From Chaenocephalus aceratus (Eukaryota; Chordata; Actinopteri; Perciformes; Channichthyidae): a stretch of 64,000 bases of DNA. Below, one piece after another: positions 47,224-58,409 of the stretch. The notes beneath the pieces were generated by a model, which saw only the letters and a program-made list of their open reading frames with translations, was not told where the DNA came from and did not search any database. Position 1 is the first letter of the stretch, and each line of letters begins with the position of its first letter. The DNA is taken from the NCBI GenBank assembly GCA_023974075.1, contig CM043801.1, forward strand, positions 496,001-560,000. Reading direction: 5' to 3'. The position numbers were made by a program, and so were the translations under genes.

Positions 47224-47983
47224 CTGGAGATGGCAATCTCAACTTTGGTTTTGGCGATAGCTGCCGCTCTCGCTGCTCCCTCGATGGCTCGATCCACCTT
47301 CTGTCTGGTCTTGGTGTTCCTCAGCGGGATCAGCTGCTTCTTGAGGCCTCGGGCCAGAACGTTGTTCTTGTACTTCCCTTCTTCTTTGGATCCATCAGGG
47401 AACAGAGTGCAGCCGTAGCCATGGCGCTTATTGTTCAACCACTCGCCTTCGTACTTCATGCCGTTGGAGCGCTCTGAGACACCAAATCCACTGCGCTTGT
47501 CGTTCTTCCACTCACCCATGTAGGCCTCGGTGGTGGTGGCATCCACGTAGTCCTCCAGAGGCAGGTAATCATCGCCTGTGTCTCCGTCTCCAAAGCTGAT
47601 GGTGGAATTGGCGTCACTAGAACTGATGCGGCTCATGTTTGTGTCGCTGTGTGCTGAGCTGCGTTTACTGGAAATTGACGATCGTGAGTCAGATTTGCGC
47701 AGTCGCTGAAGGCTCCCAAAAAGGGAACCACGGCGAAAAAGACCCTTTTTCTTCTCTGAACTTTCTCCGTCTGAGTGGAAGTTGAGTACAAAGCCACCAC
47801 GTGTACCGGCAGGGCTGTCAGACAGGCTGTCACGAAGTACTGTACCATTACTCTGCTCACTACGGAGGGAAGACAGCGAGGTTCGTAGAGGTGAGCGTAT
47901 TACAGAGGCCATACCGTATGGTACACTTTGACGCACGCCATAGCCATGACGCATCCCACCAGTCCACTGACCCTGGTATGAAC
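47224..47983 (-). CDS. jph1: Junctophilin-1, large second exon (MORN VI-VIII and joining region)
   Basis: 760 bp, acceptor GCTGCTTCAG and donor CCAG|GTAAAA, entering in phase 1 and leaving in phase 2. Encodes [20 protein letters not shown] (MORN VI), then the Ser/Arg-rich joining region with [19 protein letters not shown] and [23 protein letters not shown] and VIII follow ([35 protein letters not shown]), then the start of the helical region ([21 protein letters not shown]). MORN repeats bind plasma-membrane lipids, so the protein ties plasma membrane to reticulum at muscle triads and similar junctions. The [16 protein letters not shown] and [10 protein letters not shown] segments fit JPH1 better than JPH2-4. 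I cannot tell jph1a from jph1b. The first exon is not in the window. Confidence 0.95.
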
Positions 47984-48329
47984 CTGAAGCAGCAACAGAG
48001 GCAGGGTGAGAAACAAAAGAAAGTCAGTTAACAGTTAAATACACAGATAATAACCATGATGTATGGTTTGAGCTCCTATGACGAGATCAAAACTGAAATC
48101 CATTAGAAAGACTTGATTTAAACACATTTTATAGCCAATGAGGGACCATCACAATTCCTAGCACTTTGAATTCTGTTACTGGAAAATTAATTTTCTCAGA
48201 AGTTGCTGTGATAATCAGTGTGCATCTTCTTGACATCAAAAAGTCCTGTCTACAATGGTAAGAAGATGTGTAAAACCTTGGGGTGCAGGATCGACCAACT
48301 TTCTTCCGTGCACTGAGAACTGTGCCCGT
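47984..48329. other. Start of jph1 intron 1, no feature seen
   Basis: No supportable feature. Confidence 0.4.
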
Positions 48330-48780
48330 GAAGATGTGGCAATGAGGGATATTAAGATTCACCGATTCGCATCGGTGCACCTGCATAAACGTTCAAGATG
48401 CGAGTGCACCGGTTGAAAGAGTGCACATCGGCTACAGTTTGGGTTGAACTCGCGATGCATCAATTGTAGCGTCTTTGCATCGGTAAAAAAACGATTCATT
48501 CATATAATATCCGATTCATTCATATAATATCCTCATCCTGTCAGCACTCAGCAGAGACGATCTTTGATCTTTGCTTCGCACTATGGAGGCCGAGAGTCTC
48601 AGTTATCAACACACATGGAAGTCGAGGAGAAAGAGAAACACAGCGCACCGAAAAAATACCTACAAATCAAACTTTTGGCATACTTTTTTCAAGAAAGACG
48701 GTCAACTTGAAAAATCGCTCGCAAATTGTAAACGATGCCGAGCCACACAAGTAGTACGAGGAACTTAGCGACGCACATAA
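48330..48780 (+). mobile_element. hAT-type fragment with BED-finger start
   Basis: A frame with ATG at 48583 (MEAESLSYQHTW...) encodes KSNFWHTFFKKDG and CKRCRATQVV, the first half of a BED zinc finger as found at the N-terminus of hAT transposases. A stop follows at once and no transposase core is seen. Upstream has a duplicated GATTCATTCATATAATATCC at 48492-48532. Confidence 0.5.
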
Positions 48781-49101
48781 AGAGGCGACATGGGGTCTGC
48801 GGCTGAAAAGAGAATCCTGAAAGTTAGACATATGAGTGAAATCACTCAGTGAGGTGTTCTGTCAGAGATAGTGGTGTTTAGTTTACAGCAGCCTGTGACG
48901 GCCAATAGCAGTTTAAATGTCTTCCTCACTGTAAGCAGTTATGAAATACCTGTTTGTGAAAGAGGTTATTTGTATTCTGTATTGTTAATATAGAAACCAC
49001 TGCTTTCTGCTCACTGGTGAGTTAGCCTATGAATGAGTGTTAAGCACATCAGGCTGGTAGCTGTATGGGCATTGCACTATGGTAGCTGTTACTTGCACAT
49101 T

Positions 49102-49488
49102 AGCCGCGTTCACACCGAGTACTTTTCACCCGTACTTTTCGCGTTTAGTTCTGTTAGTACCCCTGATGTCGCGTTCACACCAAAAAAATAACTAAGTGCC
49201 GGGAACTTTTCACCCCATTTTTAGCGCCTGCTGAGAGCAGGTACTTTCCTGGGGGAAAAAAGTACCACAGTTCTGATTGGCTGGGCGATTGCAAACCACG
49301 CCCCATACAACTCTGAAATGTTTTGTAGAGCCGCCATTTTATTATCCTCGCATTAGCATTATTAGCATTAGCATTCACCCAGCACACAAACGCAGAGAGA
49401 AAACTTGGGAGCGGTGGAGATGAGGAGGTGTCGGCGTTCTGGCGATTTACTCGGAAGGCTTCAGTAGAAGCTGCTGGGAGTCCCAGCC
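49102..49488 (+). mobile_element. MITE of the SCGYTTCACAC family, copy 3 (right end missing)
   Basis: Starts AGCCGCGTTCACACC, shares GAGCCGCCATTTTATTATCC and TTCTGGCGATTTACTCGG with copy 2, and stops inside the palindrome near GAGTCCCAGC. A different repeat begins at 49492. Confidence 0.75.
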
Positions 49489-49491
49489 GTC

Positions 49492-49622
49492 ATTCAATGT
49501 GACCACGCCCTAATTTATGCAAAAACTTTAAGACCTAATATAAATAAAAGGGTCGTGTTAGAAAACAATTCACTCACAGATCCATAATCATGAAGGTGGA
49601 ATCTAACTATATTCATAATAAT
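49492..49622 (+). repeat. Dispersed repeat, copy 2 (first copy 7124-7250)
   Basis: Same blocks as 7124-7250, directly abutting the truncated MITE. Confidence 0.55.
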
Positions 49623-49832
49623 ATTTATTGCAGCCATGGGTAGAACCCTGAGAGCACTCTCATAATAACGTAACACAATCAGAGATGGGATATATCCCCC
49701 CCCCCCACCCTCTCTCTGGTCGCTGAAATGGGGAATTGAAATTACGGGCCAAAAGTTGTACAGGTATTAAGAGTAAGCATAGGACACCAAACCAACTGAG
49801 ACCCGTCTGTCCGCCGCCTCTACGCACTGTAG

Positions 49833-49905
49833 AACACACACCTACACACTGTACACACACACACACACACACCTACACACTGTACCACACACACACCTAC
49901 ACACT

Positions 49906-49960
<55 letters not shown>

Positions 49961-49980
49961 CACACTGTACCACACACACC
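49833..49980. repeat. (CA)n microsatellite with CCTACACACTGTAC higher-order repeat
   Basis: CA runs of different length separated by three to four CTACACACTGTAC segments. Confidence 0.9.
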
Positions 49981-50540
49981 TACTGATCCTAAAACATAAT
50001 CAGGCTACAGCCGTTGTGTATTTTATTATGTGAAGCACTAAATGGTCTTAGAAAAATATCGACTCTTTGTTTGTAGATATCTACAAAAACTACAGCATAC
50101 AAATACAGAGAGTAATGTAGGCTGTTAAACTGAGTGATATATATTTTACACACTGCTCTGCTTTCTGCACGGACCTCACAGCTGTTCTCACTGTAAACAT
50201 CGCGTTGCGATGAAAGCAGTTGCTAATAATATCCAAGGGATGCATGCAGAGCTGTCATTGGCTGAGATAAGTCCGGCCGTGCGTCACGCCTCCACCGTTC
50301 CCGGAAATGCATCCGTGGAGGAGCCGTGGAGGATGCATCAGTGTCTCCTTGGTTAGAGCTCCTCCAGAGAGCCTCCTCGACGCTCGATGCTTTGTCCTCG
50401 AAGTGCATTCAGAGAAATGAGATGTCCTTCAACATGGCGCGCTGAAATTCATTTCCGGGTCACTACCGGAGGACCGAGGAGTCGAGGAGTCGTGGAGGGG
50501 AAATTTGAGTATTGAGAAACCTCTCATGTCTGTCTCCTCT

Positions 50541-50657
50541 GCTGTTCCCTTTAGTGTTTACTTCCTGTCTTTCTTCTTCTGCTGTTCCCGTTAGTGTTTA
50601 CTTCTTGTCTGTCTTCTACTGCTGTTCCCTTCAGTGTTTACATGTCTGTCTCCTTCT
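50541..50657 (+). repeat. Three 40-bp tandem repeats
   Basis: Units at 50541, 50581 and 50621, each starting GCTGTTCCC and containing AGTGTTTAC then TGTCT. Confidence 0.85.
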
Positions 50658-51665
50658 GTTGATTTCTTTGAGAACCAGCACTCTGTTTTTTAACCTCTGT
50701 TTTTCTCTTTACTGGGGACAATTTAGCCATCATGAATAAAAGGTGTTGTGATTTCCACAAATATAGTATAACTGTATTACATGGCGTTTTCTGATGGAGA
50801 AAACCAATGAACATGTAATCAACCAAACTTCTTTCTGCGGATTCATATGACTGTACATAGTTCTTGATCCTCCTTTATGGGGGTTATTCTCTATCTTTAT
50901 TCAAGAGCGTGGTCTTTACATTTGAGAGCATCATTTATTGATTTCACGTTCAGATTATGTATTTTTTCAACCCTGTTAAAATCTCTCAACCAATAGGAGG
51001 CCAGGTGTCCTTGCGGGTGCGTTCGCTTTACTTATTAGAGCGTCCTGTAAGGGCGGTTACTCTTTGGTTTATAATCTCCCGCCCTCCACGGCTTTATAAC
51101 ATGTACTTCACTTGTTTCATTTACAGTGATGCAAACACAGTATGGTGAAAAAAGAGAGAACAATTGGAAGCAGAAAAAAACAGCATAATATACCATCTGA
51201 CAAAGGCCTGTGCTATAATGCTTCAATTAACTATTCTTTATAATATACTCAGATCAATAGGAGACAGAGATGTTAAGTTATAAATCAAGGGGTTTTATTA
51301 TTATTTACAGCAGGGGTGGGGAACCTTTTTCCTTTACATTTTTACAACATCCTCCGAGGGCCGTACAAATGATTGAACTCAACCTCTGCTTAAAAAAACT
51401 AAAATCACAGACCATTCATTTCGCCTTTCTTTCATGCTGTGCAAAGAAAAAGCAACCTCTTAATCCAGATATCTCACCATGACTCGCGCATGCACGTGCA
51501 CGTTTTTTTTTAAATATTGAAGTTAAAACGATCAATCTGGTGCACTTTGAGAGCTACATGAGGAGATCTATGGATACATCTCAACACCCATTTGAAAAGA
51601 TTTACATTGTTCAATGTTCCAAACTCACATTGGTTTCTCATACAGCATCTCTCTATAGTATGTGT
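50658..51665. other. jph1 intron 1, no gene seen
   Basis: AT-rich sequence. No supported feature. Confidence 0.4.
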
Positions 51666-51850
51666 CAGAGGTGTGTACTCGAGTCACATGACTTGGACTC
51701 GAGTCAGACTCGAGTCACCAATTTGATGACTTGAGACTCGACTTGACAAAATCACAAAACACTTGCGACTCAACTTGGACTTGAACACCAATGACTCGGG
51801 ACTTGACTTGGACTTGAGCCTCTGACTTGAGGTGACTTGATCATTTAATT

Positions 51851-52260
51851 CAGAGGTCTCCAACACGCCGATCGCGAGCTGCCGCTAGAAGAGCAGACTC
51901 CCGTCGGGGAGAGCAGAATCTTCAGCCGCTCCTACTCTTGCTGAGAATCCTTGCAGGCAGGGGCGGGTCTTTATTTAGCTGGGCCATCATGCGGCCAATC
52001 ATATGCGAGGACACACTAGGATAATACCATTATGTGAAAGAAGGGTGGGGGGCACAGCAGGTGTAGTGGTACAGGCCAGCTGCAAAGAGCGACGGGGAGA
52101 CGGATTTAAATGTTGCGTTGGAAAAGTCAAGAAATGAGCGAAAACCAAAAAAAGAAGCAGCATCTGGCTGCTTTTCAATGATACTGGAGAAAGCTAAGCT
52201 GAGTGCAGGATTTGAAAATAACCTTTTTTGGTTACCTTTTTTTTGGTAACCACTCAGGAT
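51851..52260. mobile_element. hAT-type repeat, left end
   Basis: Starts CAGAGGTCTCCAACACGC followed by CGATCGCGAGCTGCC, a pattern I associate with fish hAT repeats. The matching right end was not found. No coding region seen. Confidence 0.45.
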
Positions 52261-52267
52261 TTACTGT

Positions 52268-52358
52268 CAGAGGTGGGAGAAGTTCAGATCTTGTACTTGA
52301 GTAAAAGTACCAGAGTGTAGGAATACTCGATTACAATAAAAAGTCCTGCATTATTTTC
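52268..52358 (+). repeat. CAGAGGTGGG-type repeat, left half
   Basis: CAGAGGTGGGAGAAG then TTGTACTTGAGTAAAAGTAC and AAGTCCTGCATT, a common fish non-autonomous repeat. It continues after the LINE at about 61151 (AAAGTAGAAAAGTATTAGCA). Confidence 0.6.
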
Positions 52359-52359
52359 A

Positions 52360-54158
52360 GGTCTTTGGCAGGAAAAACATTTTTAATCAATGATTTTATC
52401 ACTGAGCACAATCTTGATTTTATGTTTTTAACAGAAACTTGGATTGAACAAAATAACAGTGCAGCTGTTCTTATCGAATCAACCCCTCCCAACTTTAGTT
52501 TTATGAGTCAGGAAAGAATGCATAAGAAAGGGCGTGGAGTTGCTATTCTGTTCAATGATTCCCTTCAATGCAGGAAGACATCGTATGGAAACTTTGATTC
52601 TTTTGAATATGTGGCCCTTCAGCTGAAATGCTCCTCTCGAGCTCTGTTCCTAAATATCTATAGACCACCCAAATACTGTGCAAGCTTTTTTGATGACTTT
52701 ACTGAACTGCTGTCTATAGTGTGTATTGACTTTGACCGTCTAGTCATTGTTGGTGATTTTAACATCCATGTTGACAACCCCCAGGACAGAGGGGCTAAAG
52801 AACTGTTTTGTGTTCTTGATAGCTATGGACTGACTCAGCATGTGACGGAGCCCACGCACAATAAGGGGCACACTCTGGACTTAATGATCTCAAAGGGTCT
52901 GAATATCTCTAAGGTTGTGGTGACTGATGTTGCGCTCTCTGACCATTCCTGTGTTTTCTTTGAGAGCTCTATTTCTGTTCACACAAGTGTTCAAAAAGAG
53001 ATAACCACAAAGCGATATTTAACTGAAAATACTAGGGAAATGTTTACTCAGAATTTTTCTTCCACACTTGCCCCTGCTAACACCTCAGTAAATGAGCTAG
53101 TAGATCATTTTAATTCAAAAATTAAAAATGTTATAGATGCCATTGCTCCAATTAAGGTAAAGGAAGTGACTGGGAAGAAAATATCTCCATGGAGAAAGGC
53201 CATGACCGTTAAAACAGAAAAAAGAGAATGTCGAAAAGCTGAACGCAGGTGGCGAAAAACAAATCTCCAGGTTCACTTTGAAATGTATAAAGAGAGACTT
53301 GGCCTTTATAATTTGGAATTGAAAAACGCACGACAATCGTTCTTCTCTGACATCATTACCAAACACAAAAACAACGCACGTGCCTTGTTTGCTACCATCG
53401 ACAGACTAACTAACCCCCCAGTGTCAGTAGCCTCTGAATTTCTATCCACCAGGGCGTGCAATGATTTTGCCTCATTTTTCACTGACAAAATTCACAAAAT
53501 CAGACAAGCAGTCAGTGCCTCTGCATCAGGAACAGCAAATGTGTTGTCTCTGTGTCCACTTAACATCAATTCAGACATCATGACACAATTCCATCAGATT
53601 AATGATAAAAACCTAGAGGACATTATTCAACTTCTGAAGTCCTCCTCCTGCTGCCTTGATATTATTCCAACAGGATTTTTCAAAGATGTTTTGCCTTGCA
53701 TGGCATCAGAACTACTTCATATAGTAAACAAATCTCTTCACTCAGGTATTTTTCCACAGGCCCTGAAAACTGCAGTCATTAAACCGCTCTTAAAAAAGAA
53801 TAATCTAGATGCTTCAGTAATGAACAATTACAGGCCCATATCAAACCTCCCATTTCTAGGTAAAATCATTGAAAAAGTAGTTTTTCAACAGTTGAGTAAT
53901 TTCTTGCATTTAAATAACTGTTTCGATGTGTTCCAGTCAGGCTTTCGTCCAAACCACAGCACTGAGACTGCTCTTGTAAAGGTCTTTAATGACATCCACT
54001 TAAACACAGACAGTGGCAGAACTTCAGTGTTCGTATTATTAGATCTCAGTGCTGCGTTTGACACTGTTGACCACAGCATATTACTAGACCGACTGGAAAA
54101 CTGGGTGGGACTTTCGGAAACAGTTCTAAATTGGTTTGAATCCTACTTAAAGGACAGA
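52360..54158 (+). pseudogene. L2-like LINE ORF2, part 1 (endonuclease and RT N-terminal half)
   Basis: The frame opens at the 5' truncation point (no ATG) with AGKTFLINDFITEHNLDF and MFLTETW, then YRPPKY, the catalytic VIVGDFNIHVD, and VALSDHSCVFF of the APE-type endonuclease. RT follows with NNYRPISNLPFLGKIIEK, FQSGFRPNHSTETAL and LLDLSAAFDTVDHSIL. It is interrupted in the codons after ESYLKDR by the DIRS-type element and resumes at 60091. No stop occurs in this part, so apart from the 5' truncation the LINE was open when hit. L2/CR1-type by RT sequence. Confidence 0.88.
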
Positions 54159-54184
54159 CACGTCGGGTTACGTAGTGTAACCCT

Positions 54185-54360
54185 TGTTATATTAGCACAG
54201 GCGGAGCCCTCTACTGGACTCTATGGGTACTCTCTTACCCTGCAAGCATTCTCCCACTGAGACTTCTATAGACGTAGCCGGCCCTGGGCGGGCCTACCTG
54301 AATGCACGCGCAGGGCATCCTCACCTCCTGACTATCATCCTACACCTCTCTTCAGCGAGC
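54185..54360. repeat. DIRS terminal inverted region, left
   Basis: Complementary to 59905-60093 with one length difference (about 20 bp around 54310). Confidence 0.85.
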
Positions 54361-54383
54361 GGAATAGGACAGACAGTGCCCCG

Positions 54384-54481
54384 AGTAGAGGGCTCCGCCT
54401 GTGCTAATATGACAAGGGTTACAGTACGTAACCCGACGTTATATCTCTCACAGGCTCCGCCCTCTACTGGACTCTATGGGT
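54384..54481. repeat. DIRS internal complementary region
   Basis: First half is the reverse complement of the extreme left end (around GTAACCCTTGTCATATTAGC). Second half, from GTTATATCTCTCACAGGCTC, is the complement of the extreme right end. The join reads GTAACCCGAC|GTTATATCTC, i.e. right end directly abutting left end. Confidence 0.85.
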
Positions 54482-55010
54482 AGAGTGGGTGGAGCCGCGA
54501 TGTATACGCGCACTGTCGTCCCACAATATTCCACCCTACTGCCCCTGACCGGCTATTATGGTCAGCAGCTGCTGCCCCACCTTCTCCTTTAACCCGGTTG
54601 TAACCGAGGAGAAATCTGGGCTGTGGCTGACAGAGCACACCCAGCTGCGCTTACCTCGCAAAAAGTGTGCTCAAAAAACAGTGCCGGGGGATCCCCCCCA
54701 CCCTGGATGGGTAGAGCCCCCTCGGCCCCGAAAGGGCTTACTACACACCTGCCTCCCTGAATCCCTAAGGATAACAGGGAGAGCGCCAGAGCCCCTGCCC
54801 CACACTCAAACACTGACCCTGTGCCGAGTGTGTGGACTAAAGTGTGGATGGCTCCCCCCCTTCTGCTCTCGGCAGGAGGAGAGCAGCCCTCCAGCCCTGT
54901 AAGGGCCTAGTGCGCCCCTCCCGGGACCCTCAGAAGGCCCGAGAACAGCGAAGGCGCATTACGTCCAGGGAGGGGGTCAGATGCCAACTGACCCACAACC
55001 CCCCTCCTCC

Positions 55011-56360
55011 CTACCAGTCCTGTGTTGCCCCCGCAAGCACAGACGAGGAGAAAGAGCCCGACATGTCCAAGAGATAACACCTTATGAAGGGGCCTGGCGT
55101 CGACCAAGACGCCGCTGTGCATATATCCTCCACACTCACACCGTTGAATAAGGCTGTTGACGCAGCCACAGCCCGTGTGGAGTGTGCACGAGCCCCCGTG
55201 GGGCAGGCTCTCCCTGCCTGTCCGTAGGCATGTGCAATGCACTCGCAGAGTCAGCCTGCCAGGCGTTTCTTGGACAGAGCTTTCCCGATCACCCCGCCCC
55301 CGAAGCACACGAACAGCTGTTCGGTGCGTCTAAGGGCAGCCGTGCGCTCCACATAACATGCTAGCGCACGCACCGGGCAGAGGAGGTGCAGTTTAGCTTC
55401 CCTGGTCCCACCATGGGGGGGAAGACTAAAACCCCCTAACTGAATAGCCCTTGACCTGAACGCACTCCTTAGGCTCTTGGGCACAAAGGAGGGGTACGGT
55501 CTGAGTGTCGCCCCGCTCTGGTCACCCCGAATCTGTAAACAGCTTGGGTGCACCGACAGAGCAGTTAACTCGGACACTCTTTTGGCTGACGTTAAGGCAA
55601 GAAGCAAAGCTGTTTTCCACGACAATGCTTTCAGAGAGGAGAGCTCCAGAGGCTCAAACGGCCCCGAGGCCAGAGCCTCGAGCACTAGGGGCAGGTCCCA
55701 CTGTGGGGTGGATGCGTGCACTACTGGGCGCAGCCTCTGTAAAAACCGCGACATCAGTGGTTGACTAAAGGCTGACCTGCCGCCAAATCCCTCATGGCAG
55801 GACGAGATGGCTGCTGCATACACTTTCACTGTTGAATGCGCAAGCCCTCTGTCCACCAGTAACTGTAAGAAGGATAACATAGAGCCTAACTCACAAGATA
55901 GGGGCTCGATTCTCCGCTCCTCACACCATCGCTGGAATCCTAGCCACTTTGGCCTGTAACAGGCTGTGGTGGATCCAGCTCTATCTGCCTGGATAGACTG
56001 AATAACACTATCAGACAATCCACCCTGTCTCAGCCTGTCCCTCTCAGGAGCCAAGCCTGGAGAGGACGGCCGAGAGTGGGTAACGCCCCGATTGCACCTG
56101 CCTCTTGAGACATCGCCCCCCAGAACTGGGGAACCACCCAGGGCTGGTCCACCTTCATCTGCGTCATCTCTGAGTACCACGGCGCCCCAACGTGATCCGG
56201 AGCCACTAGGATGACTGATAGACGTTCTCGCCTCACTCTCCTCAGGAGAGGGAGAATGAGATGCAACGGTGGAAAGGCTTCCTTGGCCATGGCTCGTGTG
56301 CAAATGCGTCCACCCCCAAGGGCGGGTCGTTGCTCCGAGCCACGGAGAACCACAGGGCAC
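55011..56360 (-). pseudogene. DIRS tyrosine recombinase, one in-frame stop
   Basis: Phage-integrase-type recombinase. The core-binding part has WLGFQRWCEERRIEPLS and HSTVKVYAAAISSCHEG. The catalytic part has the first Arg in TSAKRVSELTAL, then CPVRALACYVERT, then an in-frame TGA at 55251-55253. Beyond that stop, in the same frame, lie the His-x-x-Arg motif (HSTRAV) and the nucleophile Tyr (FIRCYLLD). All four catalytic positions are thus visible, but the last two follow the stop. The frame ends naturally at 55011-55013. It would have integrated the circular cDNA without leaving target duplications. Confidence 0.88.
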
Positions 56361-58245
56361 AGTGGCTGTTTCGCCGGCTGGCGAACAGATCCACTTCCGC
56401 TCTCCCGAACTGGGCCCAGATTTGCTTCACCACTTCCGGGTGAAGCGTCCATTCGCCTGGCAGGGGGCCGCTCCTCGACATGAGGTTGGCCCCTCTGTTC
56501 TCCAGTCCTGGGATATGGAGGGCTCTCAGAGATAACACCACCTCTGAAGCCCATAACCACAGTTCCTCCGCTGTGGTCAACAAAGCGGCGGAGCGGACTC
56601 CGCTCTGCCTGTTGATGTAAGCCACTGTGGTGCTGTTGTCGCTCCTGACCAATACATGTCTCCCTGAATTAGGGGCCTGAAATGCCGGAGGACTAACACT
56701 ACCGCCCGTAGCTCTAGGAGGTTGCTGTGTCGAGACTCTGTTAGAGCCCAGCGCCCACCTATAGCCCTCTTCAGGCAGGTCCCTCCCCATCCTGTTCTGG
56801 ATGCATCCGTGAACACTGTGATGTAGGAGGTCACCCGTCCCAGTGGAGACCCCCTCCGGAGGTGATCCGGAGACCCCCAAAACCGGACGTTGCCCTCCAC
56901 TGAGGGGGGGATGGTCACCAGCCGCCGCCTGTGCCTCTTGGGATCCAAGCGCAGGCTGGAGAACCACCTCTGCAGGCGGCGCATATGTAGTAACCCTAAC
57001 GGGACCATCATGTGAGCAGCCGCCATGAGACCCAGCGTCTGCATGACAGTAAAAGCTGTCACTGTTGCCCCCTGTCGCAGCCTGCGCACCCCCTGAAGAA
57101 GGGACGCACGTCTGCTCTCTGACAACGTGCCTGCATCGAGCACCACACCCAAATACAACGCCCGTTGGTGAGGTATGGGGGTGCTCTTTTTCCAATTGAT
57201 CGCAAAGCCTAATCTGGTTAGGTGTGTGATCAATTGTGCTGTGCAAAACATTGCCTGTTCCCAGTGACCCAGCCATGACTATGAGGTCGTCTATGTAAAA
57301 GAAAACTCTCATGCCGTGTGCGCGCAGCGGTTGAAGCGCTGTGGCCACATATTTGCTGAATGTGCGTGGGGATAGGGAATAGCCGAACGGCAGCCTGTTG
57401 TACTCGTAGGCTATTCCCTGGAAGGCAAAACGCAGATACTTTCTGTGCTTTGGAGCAATTTCTACATGAAAGTACGCGTCTTTCAGGTCGATGGTGGTGA
57501 ACCAATCGCCTGGCTGCACCAGCCCCAGTAACTGTTTCATAGTTAGCATGCAGAATTTCCTGCGGGAAATGTGGCGATTCAGGCCGCGGAGATCTAGAAT
57601 AGGTCTGAATTCCCCTGTCTTCTTGGGAACCAAGAAGTACATGGAATAACGACCCTCTTCCCTGCGCTGAGGGTGCACAACAGACACAGCCTGTTTCTGC
57701 ACCAGAGCCTGAATCTCTGCTGAGAGGAAACTCATCCCCTCTCGAGAGGATAGCTTCACCTCTCGCATGCCCATAAAAGGGGGTGGGACGCTGCAGAACT
57801 GGAGTGAATAGCCCTGTTTCAGCGTCCTGTCCACCACCTTGATAGTACACAGCTGAGTTTCCATTCCCCATAACACTGTGTTAAAGGGCATGCCCTCAGC
57901 TGTGGGGCCGCAGCTATAAAGCAGTGGTACTCTCTGGCACCCTGAACGCACCGCCGCACGCTCATGTGTGATCGCGCGCTCCCTCAAAATGCCGTTTTCA
58001 CCCTTACGGTGAACATCATTAATCGGAGTCCTCATAGGAGTAGTGCAGTCTACTAAGGTCCCTGAACGCACCGCCACGCGCTCTTCTATGAGTGCGGGCG
58101 CTGCCATAATGCAACTCTGGTAACCTGCATTAATTGGAGTCTTGACCCCAGGCTTAGTGTGTTCCCCAACAGCAATATGCCGGCCATAATGCCTCTGTAC
58201 ACGTATAGCACTACGATAGCTTTGCTTACGTTGTATCACTCTCAT
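56242..58245 (-). pseudogene. DIRS reverse transcriptase / RNase H, frameshifted
   Basis: RT blocks read MYFLVPKKTGEFRPILDLRG, TIDLKDAYFHVEIAP, YNRLPFGYSLSPRTFSKY and catalytic FFYIDDLIVMA. A frameshift near 57240 puts the rest (INWKKSTPIPHQRALYLG, then RNase H FTDASRTGWGGTCL and NLLELRAVVLVL) in another frame. A second shift near 56690 returns it to the first frame (VRSDNSTTVAYINRQSG, LHIPGLENRGANLMSR, EVDLFASRRNSH). A further shift near 56270 leads into the recombinase region. The order RT, RNase H, then YR and the YIDD motif fit DIRS1-like elements. Upstream of about 57910 the frame has no recognisable domain. Confidence 0.85.
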
Positions 58246-58409
58246 CTGCGCACTCCCTCCTCCTTACAGGAGCTATGGCTGGGGCGGCGAGTGGGGAATC
58301 TGTACAGACATCATGTGTAAGTGTAGCATTGTGGAAACAAAGGACACTTAGACTTGGATACAGATCAACTTTTTCTTTATTTTTTAATTTTTTCAATGGA
58401 ATCTGTGCA

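Noticed and set aside
52365..52367. Apparent start codon of the L2-like LINE ORF
   Set aside because: The codon is TTG at a truncation point, not an ATG. The LINE is 5'-truncated.
55477..55768. Plus-strand frames across the recombinase region of the DIRS element
   Set aside because: Antisense shadows of the recombinase gene, without recognisable domains.
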